A stretch of DNA of 9,473 bases from Candidatus Daviesbacteria bacterium GW2011_GWA2_42_7 (GCA_000997105.1 LCEJ01000015.1:1-9473), one strand, 5' to 3'; counted from the stretch's first letter, positions 1 to 5,860 are shown. A program made the numbers and translations. Notes: generated by a model from the sequence alone, not told the origin.

Positions 1-1
1 G

Positions 2-247
2 ACAGTGGTGGTGTCCGGGTGGCCTGACAATTATGGATTTGGGAACAGGGTTGTTTTAGACCATGGCAACGGTTATAAAACTACTTATGCCCACTTATCA
101 AATATATATGTCACAGTCGGCCAAACAGTATCAAGGGGGCAAATATTAGGTCAAATGGGATCAACAGGTAGGTCAACCGGGACACATTTGCATTTGGAAA
201 TAAGATATAAGGGGATTGCGGTAAATCCGCTAGCAATTCTTAAATAG
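2..247 (+). CDS. M23-family (LytM/lysostaphin-type) metallopeptidase, C-terminal fragment
   Basis: This is the 3' end of a gene whose start lies before the window; the frame is open from base 2 to the TAG at 245-247. The roughly 80 residues match the end of an M23 zinc endopeptidase domain: G-N-R-V-V-L-D-H-G-N-G strand, the Y-A-H-L-S motif, the V-x-x-G-Q-x-x-x-x-G-x-x-L-G turn, and T-H-L-H-L-E, whose His-x-His supplies catalytic and zinc-binding residues. The first zinc ligands (HxxxD) must lie upstream and cannot be checked. The protein ends in the usual V-N-P-L strand, with no extra C-terminal domain. Members cut peptide cross-links in peptidoglycan outside the membrane. The next gene on the same strand is also a likely cell-wall enzyme. 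The GTG at base 5 is unlikely to be the real start, since the domain is incomplete there. Confidence 0.9.
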   Translation, partial: TVVVSGWPDNYGFGNRVVLDHGNGYKTTYAHLSNIYVTVGQTVSRGQILGQMGSTGRSTGTHLHLEIRYKGIAVNPLAILK

Positions 248-261
248 GCCTTTACAAATTT

Positions 262-423
262 CTAATTTCTAATTAACCTAATTTCTAAAGAATGACCCAA
301 TGTCCCAATTTAGAAATTTAATTATTGGGATTTATTTAGATCAATAAACAAAGTTTGAAAGCTTGCTTGGAATACTTTGTTTTCAAGCTTCGCTTATTAG
401 TCATTAGGTCAATTAGGTTAATT
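262..423. repeat. AT-rich intergenic quasi-palindrome built from about 7-base units
   Basis: The spacer between the peptidase and the next gene holds degenerate units such as AATTTCT, repeated in the left part, and their reverse complements in the right part. A perfect 13-base pair of arms, AATTAACCTAATT (271-283) and AATTAGGTTAATT (411-423), closes the structure just before the next start codon. Nested inside are TCCCAAT/ATTGGGA (303-309 and 324-330) and an AAGCTTG/CAAGCTT pair near 359-390. The same 13-mer recurs at 1860-1872. No U-tract follows any arm, so it is not a standard terminator. Function unknown; mRNA 3'-end protection, termination or a spreading repeat are all possible. Confidence 0.7.
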
Positions 424-428
424 TAACT

Positions 429-1388
429 ATGTCATCCCATACCAAACTCGGCATCTGGACTCTTATTATAATAGTATCCTTAGTTGTGCTGGCTAAATTC
501 TCCGGCGTTTCTGCTTCCAAGACCTACAGCTTTGATTTTACAAAAGGTATTACCCTGGAATATACCGATAATGTGTTGCGGGAGATTGTGGAAAGAAACC
601 TGAAAGGGGTCGAGGGGGATTTTGCGATTTTTATCGAGAATATGTCCGGCGACGAAAGGTATCCTTTGGCGGTAAACGAGCAATATCCGTCTGCTTCGCT
701 TTATAAATTGGTTTTAATGGCAGCGGGTTTAAAGGAAGAAGAACAGGGGAGTTTAAAGATGGAAGATACGGTTTCAGCTACTAAGGCCCACCTGACGGAT
801 GTTTTAGGCAGTGTTGATTTTGGTTATGAAGACGTTTCAGGTGGGATTGAATATACGATTGAGGAGGCATTAACTAGGGTAGGCAGGATTTCGGATAACT
901 TTGCAGCGATAATGTTAACGGAAAAATTAAGGCGGGGTTCTACTTTTGACCCTTTGGCGAAGATGGCATTGGAGTTGGGTATGGAGAATACTAACCTTAA
1001 CCCCAAAGGTGATGAGCTCATTACCACTACTGCTTCAGATATTGCTACCTTTTTTAAGAAACTCTACAAGGGCCAAGTGGTCTCAAAAACGGTTTCGGAT
1101 AAGATTATTGGGTTTCTGGCCCTGTCAAAAATTAATGACCGGATTCCAGCCCAATTACCAAAGGAGGTAAAAATTGTCCATAAAACAGGGGAGCTTTCCC
1201 GAATCAGGCATGATGCCGGGATAGTCTACCTGGATAAAGAGGTTGAGGGGGCCAGTGAAAGCGCAGTGCCTAAAAAAGCATATCTCCTTGTAATGTTAAG
1301 TAAAAACTTAAAGTATGAAAATGATGGGGTAGAAGCTTTTGCCAATATTTCTAAGGAAGTCTGGGAATACTTTAGTAAAAAGATATAA
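429..1388 (+). CDS. Membrane-anchored class A beta-lactamase-fold serine hydrolase
   Basis: The 319-residue product has a short cytoplasmic start, one hydrophobic segment (about residues 8-23), then an exported domain with the three signatures of class A penicillin-recognising enzymes in order and spacing: S-L-Y-K (Ser90, Lys93) inside P-S-A-S-L-Y-K, S-D-N (155-157), and K-T-G (252-254). The omega-loop glutamate of true class A lactamases (ExxLN) is not clear: the E-N-T-N-L-N stretch near 186-191 aligns one residue short before the conserved D-E-x-x-T-T-T. It may therefore be a peptidoglycan-related acyl-enzyme hydrolase or D,D-peptidase rather than an efficient beta-lactamase. It follows an M23 peptidase on the same strand, which favours a wall-remodelling role. 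ATG 429 is chosen because it precedes the membrane anchor directly; there is no convincing Shine-Dalgarno sequence. Confidence 0.85.
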   Translation: MSSHTKLGIWTLIIIVSLVVLAKFSGVSASKTYSFDFTKGITLEYTDNVLREIVERNLKGVEGDFAIFIENMSGDERYPLAVNEQYPSASLYKLVLMAAGLKEEEQGSLKMEDTVSATKAHLTDVLGSVDFGYEDVSGGIEYTIEEALTRVGRISDNFAAIMLTEKLRRGSTFDPLAKMALELGMENTNLNPKGDELITTTASDIATFFKKLYKGQVVSKTVSDKIIGFLALSKINDRIPAQLPKEVKIVHKTGELSRIRHDAGIVYLDKEVEGASESAVPKKAYLLVMLSKNLKYENDGVEAFANISKEVWEYFSKKI

Positions 1389-1392
1389 TTTT

Positions 1393-1401
1393 TGGTAAAA
1401 T
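1393..1401 (+). promoter_or_regulatory. Possible extended -10 for tRNA-Ala(GGC)
   Basis: TGG-TAAAAT is an extended -10 (TGN plus hexamer 1396-1401) ending 12 bases before the tRNA. A TATAAT at 1384-1389 overlapping the upstream stop codon is an alternative. Neither has a good -35, so confidence is low. Confidence 0.35.
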
Positions 1402-1413
1402 AAGGATTTGTTA

Positions 1414-1485
1414 GGGCCCGTGGTCTACCGGTATGACGTCTCCATGGCATGGAGAAGGTAAGGGGTTCAATTCCCCTCGGGTCCA
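1414..1485 (+). tRNA. tRNA-Ala, anticodon GGC
   Basis: A full cloverleaf can be folded by hand. The acceptor stem is GGGCCCG with CGGGTCC. The D arm has a GTC/GAC stem, A14 and the GG pair. The anticodon stem is TCTCC/GGAGA around loop ATGGCAT, giving anticodon GGC at 1446-1448. The T stem is AGGGG/CCCCT around TTCAATT, and the discriminator is A. The third acceptor pair is G:U, the main identity element of alanine tRNA, which supports the anticodon reading. The 3' CCA is not encoded (A is followed by CAC), so it must be added after transcription. It reads GCC and GCU codons. Confidence 0.95.
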
Positions 1486-1490
1486 CACTG

Positions 1491-1606
1491 GAAGTTAGAT
1501 GTTGGAAATTTGAAGCTGGATCTTGAAATTGGAAGTTTGAAATTGGATTATCCAACTTCTAATCTCTAACTTCTTAATCTATTTTCTAACTTCTAACATC
1601 TAATCT
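1491..1606. repeat. Degenerate heptad quasi-palindrome between the two tRNAs
   Basis: The left half is purine-rich (repeats such as TTGAAATTGGAAG) and the right half pyrimidine-rich (CTAACTT, CTAATCT, CTAACTT), so the spacer folds back on itself. Outer arms TTAGATGTT (1495-1503) and AACATCTAA (1595-1603) pair perfectly, and the centre is TTGGAT-T-ATCCAA (1543-1555). It lies between two genes that are probably co-transcribed and would form a long imperfect hairpin in the RNA, perhaps helping to space or process the two tRNAs. The unit sequence differs from the spacer repeat at 262-423, but the architecture is the same. Confidence 0.6.
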
Positions 1607-1614
1607 AAAAATCA

Positions 1615-1686
1615 GGGCCAGTAGCATAGTGGTATTGCGCCTCATTCGCATTGAGGAGGTCGGCGGTTCGATTCCGCTCTGGTCCA
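1615..1686 (+). tRNA. tRNA-Ala, anticodon CGC
   Basis: The cloverleaf folds by eye. The acceptor stem is GGGCCAG with CTGGTCC, again with G3:U70. The anticodon stem is CCTCA/TGAGG around loop TTCGCAT, giving anticodon CGC at 1647-1649. The T stem is GGCGG/CCGCT around TTCGATT, and the discriminator is A1686. CCA is not encoded (A is followed by CTT). It reads GCG codons and sits 129 bases after the GGC isoacceptor on the same strand. Its T arm and acceptor 3' strand are partly duplicated downstream near 1830-1846. Confidence 0.95.
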
Positions 1687-1689
1687 CTT

Positions 1690-1847
1690 AAATCCGGATT
1701 CAACCCTTCGCCGAAGGCGAACGGGCAAGGTTCTGGCCGAAGGCCAGGTTCTTATTCCCGGCAAGTCCACAATATTGACGGTTCGAAGACCGAAGGTCGC
1801 AGGGTTCTCGAGCATAGCGAGAGGTTCCTATTCCGCTCTGGTCCACA
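1690..1847 (+). repeat. Tract of tRNA 3'-end fragments interrupted by tiny hairpins
   Basis: After tRNA-Ala(CGC), GGTTC (T-arm like) recurs at 1729, 1747, 1780, 1803 and 1823, with GGATTC at 1696. The last 17 bases of the tract (1830-1846) repeat tRNA bases 1671-1687 exactly, and a second T-arm/acceptor-like end, ATTCCCGGCAAGTCCACA, stands at 1754-1771. Short perfect hairpins lie between the GGTTC copies: TTCGCC-GAA-GGCGAA, TGGCC-GAA-GGCCA, GACC-GAA-GGTC and TCTCG-AGCATAG-CGAGA. No complete third tRNA can be folded. The open frame across it (1651-1881, +) is a tRNA-derived artefact, not a gene. Confidence 0.65.
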
Positions 1848-1850
1848 CTT

Positions 1851-1951
1851 AGAATTACTAATTAACCTAATTACTAATTGACCTAAATAAGCACCAATGA
1901 TCTAATGTCTAAAATTTAGAAATTAGGGTACTTAGATCAATTAGGTCAATT
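1851..1951. repeat. AT-rich intergenic quasi-palindrome, second copy
   Basis: Arms AATTAACCTAATT (1860-1872) and AATTAGGTCAATT (1939-1951) pair with one mismatch. The inner part carries AATTTAGAAATT followed closely by TTAGATCAAT, both also present in the spacer at 262-423. The right arm abuts the stop codon of the convergent membrane-protein gene, so the element lies between a + strand tRNA unit and the end of a - strand gene, where a two-way terminator would be expected. No U-tract is seen. Confidence 0.65.
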
Positions 1952-4249
1952 CTACTCTTGAGACTGTTTCTTCACTGCCGGGGGGGTGGCAACATTTTCC
2001 GGTTTGGGTAAATCCAATACTTGAGGTAAATTCTTGCCTTGCAGGGCCGAACTTGTCTTGGCTGCCGGTGCCTCGGTTTGTTCACTGGCTGTTTTACTGG
2101 CGATCTGTTCTTTCAGATTCGCCAGGAGGCCGCTTGCGGCCTCATAATCCGGGCTTTTAGGGTCAAGTAAGGATACAGTCCTTTCGGCACTTGAGGCGGC
2201 TGAAACCAAATCCCCCTTGTCCCTTAAAGCTACTGCCAGGTTATAGTAAGCGTTAGCATAGTCCGGCTTTAGGTTAACTGCGTCGGAGAAGAACCTGATT
2301 GCCATGTCAAGGTTTTTAGCGGAGTAGTAAATACCTCCCACAGTGAGCCGGAGTAATGGGTTTAATGGGTCTTTCTGGATAGCCCGTCCGTATGAGTCAA
2401 GCGAGAAAGTTAGGGCATTTTGGGCAACGCCGGAAATCTGCCTATAAATTGACCCTAAGATTTCCCAGTTGACCGGATTGTTGGGGGAAAGTGTTGTGGC
2501 AATCCTCCCTTCATTAATGGCTTGGGATAAAAGGGTTTGGATATTTTGTTTATCCTCATCAGTTAATGATCCGGCAGGGGAGGCCTCAGTTGGGCCTTTA
2601 GATACAGCAATCGCGTTAGCCAGGGCAAAGTTAGTTTGGGCCAAGTCTGTCCGGTATAAATCTGCCTCAGGGTTTAAGCTTTCCGCTTTGACCAGTGAAT
2701 TGTAGGCGTCAAGGCCACGGCCTGTTACTACCGCACCCAAAGCCTGGCGGTGGTGGTAGTCTGCTAATGTTAACCTGCCGGCGTGGTACAGGGTAAAGAT
2801 ACTGGCGACAAGGATTACCAAAGCGGCAACTGTTGGCAAAGCATCAAAGTGAAGGTATAACCCATCTCCTACCGGGGTTGCCGGCCTTGCCGGTGAGGTG
2901 CCAATATGGACCTGTTTGGTTAGCTCTTTGTGTACCACCATAAATGAGACCAGGATAATAATTCCCATAATCCATAATGGAGCGGTGGAGGAGTGTACAG
3001 CCAGAAGGACAAAGAAGGTAAGACCGGAAATTGCCAGTGATAAACCTAAACTGCCGCGGGGGGAAGAGAGCGCCTTAAAAGCTGCTGAAACAAACACGGC
3101 AGTCAAAAAGAGAAGGGCGATAAACCCTGTGGCGCCTAAGGTAGCCAGCACCTGGAGGTATTCATTAAAAGCGGTGTCAAAGCGGACATTCCAGACTTTG
3201 GAGTTGTTAAACTCTGCAGGTTTGTAGGCGGTGAAGTCAAAAAGATAGGAGGCAGGGCCTGTACCCCAAAACGGCGCATCGCGGAAAGCGGAGACGGAAA
3301 TTTTCCAGGAAGTATCAAAAGGCAGCTGCAACTCCCGGGGAAAATTTTGGGCCTGGTTATAAAGGATGTTTTTTGAGCCGGCTAAAGGTACAAAAGAGAC
3401 AAGGGCTAAAAGTACGGCGACCACGACCGGGGTAATGATATAGGGCAGGTTTTTCTGGATTAGGTTAGGGGAGGTGGCAAAAAGGGCCAGGGCATAAACA
3501 GCAACAGCTGCAACAAAGGTGGCAACAGAACCGGTTAAGGCAATAGCAGCTGCAAATAAGACCAAAATCGCTGTCAAAGCTATCTTATTGAGGATGGTTT
3601 TAAACTTAGCCCCACCCCCTTCTGTTAGATATTCCATTCCACCCAATATTTCATTGCCGGTGCCCTGCAGGATGGCAATGAGGGGAAAGGGCAATAGTAA
3701 GGTTAAAAGGGCGGTAGTGGTAAAAGTAGAACCGGTAGGGGTAAAGTTTAGCCCGGCAGTAAAGGGAAGGGTGAGATAATTTATTCCGGCATAAGAAAGG
3801 AAACTTAAAATTGAGAGAACGACACCGGAAAAAAGGGAAATTTTTACAATATGCCCGACAATGTTTACAGTTTTGAGGTTAGAAACTAAGACAAAGTAGG
3901 AAATGATGTAGACAGCAAAGGTAGCAAGCCCCCCGTGGATCCTTGGTAAGTTACCAAAAATGGCGATCGGCCGGGCTGCTGCAAAGAAAGTTGAAATTAT
4001 AAATACTATTAATAGTAGGAGCAGGGGAAGGTCCAAAGGTGTGCGGGTTAAGGTGACTTTACCTTCAACTACCCAGCGGGTAGCCCAAAGGATTAATAAA
4101 ACTACAGTGGCCAGTAAAAAGAAGATGAGCTTAGGGATCTCATAAAATTCTGAGGTAATATTCCAAAATAGGAAGGGGGTAGCAACAACCAGGGCTAAAA
4201 CCCCAAATTGGAAAATAATATTTATCCAGGCAGTAATTTTTCCGTTCAT
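1952..4249 (-). CDS. O-antigen ligase/polymerase-like membrane protein with C-terminal TPR repeats
   Basis: The 765-residue product has about ten hydrophobic segments over its first 490 residues, the first at about residues 8-29. The large loop near residues 324-381 contains W-G-T-G-P-x-S-Y, then F-N-E-Y-L-Q-x-L-A-T-L-G, the pattern of the Wzy_C/O-antigen ligase family, which moves or polymerises lipid-linked glycans on the outer face of the membrane. After the last membrane segment come TPR-like helices (about 591-701; Y-Y-N-L-A-V-A-L-R-D-K-G-D is typical), probably extracellular, and a Pro/Ala/Lys-rich tail. The usual ligase histidine is replaced by Phe before N-E-Y-L. The start is uncertain: ATG 4249 begins the first membrane segment, but the frame also opens with TTG at 4291, adding 14 residues. 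The sugar substrate cannot be read from sequence. Confidence 0.8.
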   Translation of the reverse strand: MNGKITAWINIIFQFGVLALVVATPFLFWNITSEFYEIPKLIFFLLATVVLLILWATRWVVEGKVTLTRTPLDLPLLLLLIVFIISTFFAAARPIAIFGNLPRIHGGLATFAVYIISYFVLVSNLKTVNIVGHIVKISLFSGVVLSILSFLSYAGINYLTLPFTAGLNFTPTGSTFTTTALLTLLLPFPLIAILQGTGNEILGGMEYLTEGGGAKFKTILNKIALTAILVLFAAAIALTGSVATFVAAVAVYALALFATSPNLIQKNLPYIITPVVVAVLLALVSFVPLAGSKNILYNQAQNFPRELQLPFDTSWKISVSAFRDAPFWGTGPASYLFDFTAYKPAEFNNSKVWNVRFDTAFNEYLQVLATLGATGFIALLFLTAVFVSAAFKALSSPRGSLGLSLAISGLTFFVLLAVHSSTAPLWIMGIIILVSFMVVHKELTKQVHIGTSPARPATPVGDGLYLHFDALPTVAALVILVASIFTLYHAGRLTLADYHHRQALGAVVTGRGLDAYNSLVKAESLNPEADLYRTDLAQTNFALANAIAVSKGPTEASPAGSLTDEDKQNIQTLLSQAINEGRIATTLSPNNPVNWEILGSIYRQISGVAQNALTFSLDSYGRAIQKDPLNPLLRLTVGGIYYSAKNLDMAIRFFSDAVNLKPDYANAYYNLAVALRDKGDLVSAASSAERTVSLLDPKSPDYEAASGLLANLKEQIASKTASEQTEAPAAKTSSALQGKNLPQVLDLPKPENVATPPAVKKQSQE

Positions 4250-4300
4250 GAGTGTATATACAGTTTCTACTATTGGTAAATGCCTTGACAACTGGGATCA

Positions 4301-4331
4301 TCTATATCAAATAGTAATCATAATAGGTCAA
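4301..4331 (-). promoter_or_regulatory. Possible promoter of the membrane glycan protein gene
   Basis: On the - strand TTGACC (4331-4326) is followed after 19 bases by TGA-extended TATAGA (4306-4301). Transcription would begin near 4295, a few bases before TTG 4291 and about 45 before ATG 4249. Spacing is long and the -10 match is modest, so this is tentative. Confidence 0.3.
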
Positions 4332-4368
4332 TTATAATGGGGTAGAGTTTTCGCAGTGCCATCCTTTT

Positions 4369-4405
4369 GCAAGGCCAGGCCTTGCGCTACAAGGCCTGGC
4401 CTTGC
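4369..4405. repeat. Inverted REP pair (REPIN-like hairpin)
   Basis: The 16-base arms 4369-4384 and 4390-4405 are perfect reverse complements around a 5-base loop, CGCTA. Each arm is itself a near-perfect palindrome (CAAGGCC-N-GGCCTTG). Outer bases GCCATC (4358-4363) and GATGGC (4420-4425) also pair. It lies downstream of the transposase stop, so in RNA it would form a very stable hairpin at the transcript's end. Confidence 0.8.
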
Positions 4406-4471
4406 TGGGAGGCTAATAAGATGGCTTGTAGTAATGAGCGGGAATAAGGAGTTTGTTTTTTAAAACTTCAG

Positions 4472-5149
4472 TTAGTCGTCAAGGGTGAAGTTGTGTATGA
4501 GATCCCAGTCGCTTTCTTCTTGCAGGAGCGTTTTATATGTGAAGCTGGGATAGTTTTTGGTAAGGTAAGCTAAAATTTCCTCCGGGTGTACCCAATTGGG
4601 TTTTGTGTCTCCTATGAAAACTTGATAAGAGGATGGTTGGCCAGAACCGGATAAACTTGGGTTTGTTGAGGCCTGCTTATGAATATAGCGGGAGATTATA
4701 AGAAGCTGTTCATCGGTATGGATTAGCTTTGCTTTATATACTTCCTGGTATAAGGATCCTACCCGCTTGTATTTCTTATTAAAATACATTGTATAGCGGG
4801 TAGCCAGAGAATTCATAAATTTATCCATGGCTCCGGCACTGTTTTGGTGAATTAGGAAATGGAAGTGGTTAGGCATTAAACAATAGGCGAGGAGGGTGAT
4901 TTCATCTGAAAAATTATTTAATTTTAAAAGTTTTCTGGCCTTTTCCTTTTCCTCCGGTGAAGAACGCCAGTCAACTAGGATTTTATTTAAAGATTCCTCA
5001 TCCTTGGGCAGGAGATAACCTTGCAAATAGGAAAGGAAAACAGAATAATCCTGTGAGTCCCGGAAAATCGGCCTTTTTTCTACGCCCCTATTATATATAT
5101 GGTAGTAACTGTCTTTGTGGTATTCCTTTATCCGGTTTCTGGAGGGCAT
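4472..5149 (-). CDS. REP-associated tyrosine transposase (RAYT, Y1/HUH family)
   Basis: The 225-residue protein shows the Y1 transposase signatures: Y-Y-H-I-Y-N-R-G-V-E near the start (15-24), the HUH metal site in Y-C-L-M-P-N-H-F-H-F-L-I (His95, His97), then Y-T-M-Y-F-N-K-K-Y-K-R-V-G-S-L-Y-Q (119-135), holding the likely catalytic tyrosine (Tyr119 or Tyr122), and R-Y-I-H-K (154-158). Such enzymes nick single-stranded DNA at REP hairpins through a 5'-phosphotyrosine link. The length is normal for the family and all motifs are present, so the gene looks intact. REP palindromes stand on both sides. ATG 5149 has no Shine-Dalgarno sequence but has a promoter ending six bases upstream, suggesting leaderless translation. 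The C-terminal 60 residues have no motif I recognise. Confidence 0.92.
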   Translation of the reverse strand: MPSRNRIKEYHKDSYYHIYNRGVEKRPIFRDSQDYSVFLSYLQGYLLPKDEESLNKILVDWRSSPEEKEKARKLLKLNNFSDEITLLAYCLMPNHFHFLIHQNSAGAMDKFMNSLATRYTMYFNKKYKRVGSLYQEVYKAKLIHTDEQLLIISRYIHKQASTNPSLSGSGQPSSYQVFIGDTKPNWVHPEEILAYLTKNYPSFTYKTLLQEESDWDLIHNFTLDD

Positions 5150-5155
5150 ATTTTA

Positions 5156-5184
5156 GGTATAACATAGAGGTTTACGTCTTGCAA
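5156..5184 (-). promoter_or_regulatory. Promoter of the RAYT gene, -35 overlapping the REP
   Basis: On the - strand TTGCAA (5184-5179), 17 bases, then TGT-extended TATACC (5161-5156), six bases, then ATG 5149. The -35 shares its last bases with the REP palindrome at 5182-5196, so binding of the enzyme to its REP could block its own promoter. This is a sequence-based inference. Confidence 0.45.
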
Positions 5185-5196
5185 GGCCAGGCCTTG
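5182..5196. repeat. REP palindrome, upstream copy
   Basis: CAAGGCCAGGCCTTG is identical to 4370-4384, and with its TTG prefix 18 bases match. It lies 32 bases upstream of the RAYT start codon. Confidence 0.8.
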
Positions 5197-5254
5197 AGGG
5201 GGATTATAGGTCTTAGATCTGTAGGTTTTAGCCACGACAGGGCAGCTTTGGATC

Positions 5255-5524
5255 TTAAATTGATACCTGAAGTTTGCTGCCTAGGGCTTTGGCAACCTTT
5301 GCCAGGAAGGCAACTGAAGGGTTTGTAGTGCCCCCTTCAAGCCTGGCTATGGCAGATTGCTTGGTGCCTATTTTCTCGGCCAGCTGTTTTTGGCTCAGTC
5401 CCTTTTCCAGCCTTTTTTGGATAACCTGTTCAATGATGCTGAACTCAAGTTCCAGGGCATCATAGGCTTTTTTGACCTCAGGGTCTTTGAGTAATTCTTT
5501 TTTAACATCTTTCCAATTTCTCAT
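5255..5524 (-). CDS. higA: HigA-like XRE-family antitoxin
   Basis: The 89-residue protein has a Lys/Asp-rich helical start of the W-K-D-V-K-K-E-L-L-K-D-P-E type often seen in HigA-like antitoxins. A Cro/C1 helix-turn-helix follows at about 32-85, with G-L-S-Q-K-Q-L-A-E-K-I-G-T-K-Q-S-A-I-A-R-L-E-G-G at 42-65. It should neutralise the upstream RelE-fold toxin and repress the locus by binding operator DNA. It lies 24 bases after the toxin gene, the toxin-first order typical of higBA. It has no Shine-Dalgarno sequence but has its own likely promoter and a palindromic operator inside the end of the toxin gene. The symbol is given by family likeness, not by proven orthology. Confidence 0.85.
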   Translation of the reverse strand: MRNWKDVKKELLKDPEVKKAYDALELEFSIIEQVIQKRLEKGLSQKQLAEKIGTKQSAIARLEGGTTNPSVAFLAKVAKALGSKLQVSI

Positions 5525-5533
5525 AGTGTTTAA

Positions 5534-5563
5534 CTTATAACATATATGTTATGCAGTTGTCAA
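5534..5563 (-). promoter_or_regulatory. Internal higA promoter with a 16-bp palindromic operator
   Basis: On the - strand TTGACA (5563-5558) and TGT-extended TATAAG (5539-5534) are 18 bases apart. The perfect palindrome ATAACATATATGTTAT (5537-5552) fills most of the spacer and reaches into the -10. The -35 lies in the last codons of the toxin gene, and the palindrome covers its stop codon. Transcription would start about 2-3 bases before the antitoxin ATG. This is the expected place for self-repression by the XRE antitoxin. Confidence 0.6.
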
Positions 5564-5860
5564 GTTATTTAACTTGACCAAAGTGGTTTCTAGTTCTCTC
5601 TTAGGTGTTTTCTGTGTCTTTTTAATAAAGCAATGAAAAAGTATTGCTTGGTCTTGATGAAAAGTATAAAAAATCCGTACCTCTTGTGATCCGCGAATCC
5701 TTAACTCAAAAAGTTGGCTGGACAATTTTTTGGAATAGGGCATAGAAAGCTGGTGACCAAACTTTTCTAATAAGTCAATTAATCGGGAGACTTTGGAAAT
5801 TGTCGGTTTTTCCAAACTCTGCACAAACTCATGTACTGATTTGTCAACCTTAATAGTCAT
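5549..5860 (-). CDS. higB: HigB/RelE-fold toxin (phage Gp49-like family)
   Basis: The 103-residue protein fits the Gp49-like HigB family: a helical N-terminus, then the core strands L-F-E-L-R-I-R-G (50-57), V-R-I-F-Y (61-65), I-L-F-H-C-F-I-K-K-T-Q-K-T-P (73-86) and R-E-L-E (88-91). Toxins of this fold cut mRNA on the ribosome; the conserved basic residues (Arg54, Arg62, Lys80-81, Lys84) are in the expected places. Length is normal and the frame intact, so it is probably active. It is the first gene of the pair with the XRE antitoxin 24 bases downstream. A TGA-extended TAAGAT ends six bases before ATG 5860 and no Shine-Dalgarno spacing is kept, so a leaderless message is likely. No operator-like palindrome is seen at this upstream promoter. 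Confidence 0.87.
   Translation of the reverse strand: MTIKVDKSVHEFVQSLEKPTISKVSRLIDLLEKFGHQLSMPYSKKLSSQLFELRIRGSQEVRIFYTFHQDQAILFHCFIKKTQKTPKRELETTLVKLNNLTTA

Larger units (their letters stand above)
4369..5196. mobile_element. RAYT gene with flanking REP palindromes (REPtron-like unit)
   Basis: A REP-associated tyrosine transposase gene is bracketed by the palindrome CAAGGCC(A/T)GGCCTTG: an inverted pair at 4370-4384 and 4390-4404, and a single copy at 5182-5196. A RAYT with its own REP family next to it is the known arrangement of these domesticated or semi-mobile units. There is no sign of classic IS ends or a target duplication. The unit lies between an envelope gene and a toxin-antitoxin pair, all on the - strand. 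Confidence 0.75.

Noticed and set aside
1690..1847. A third, complete tRNA gene or an intron-containing tRNA
   Set aside because: Only T-arm and acceptor 3' strands can be seen; no matching 5' acceptor strand, D arm or anticodon arm could be folded.
1651..1881. A 76-codon + strand frame across the end of tRNA-Ala(CGC) and the downstream tract
   Set aside because: It starts inside the tRNA anticodon arm and its R-F-R-S-G-P repeats are simply the translated tRNA T arm and acceptor end; low-complexity artefact.
4249..4291. TTG start 14 codons upstream for the glycan membrane protein
   Set aside because: Possible, but TTG without a Shine-Dalgarno sequence is weaker than the ATG at the edge of the first membrane segment; kept only as an alternative.
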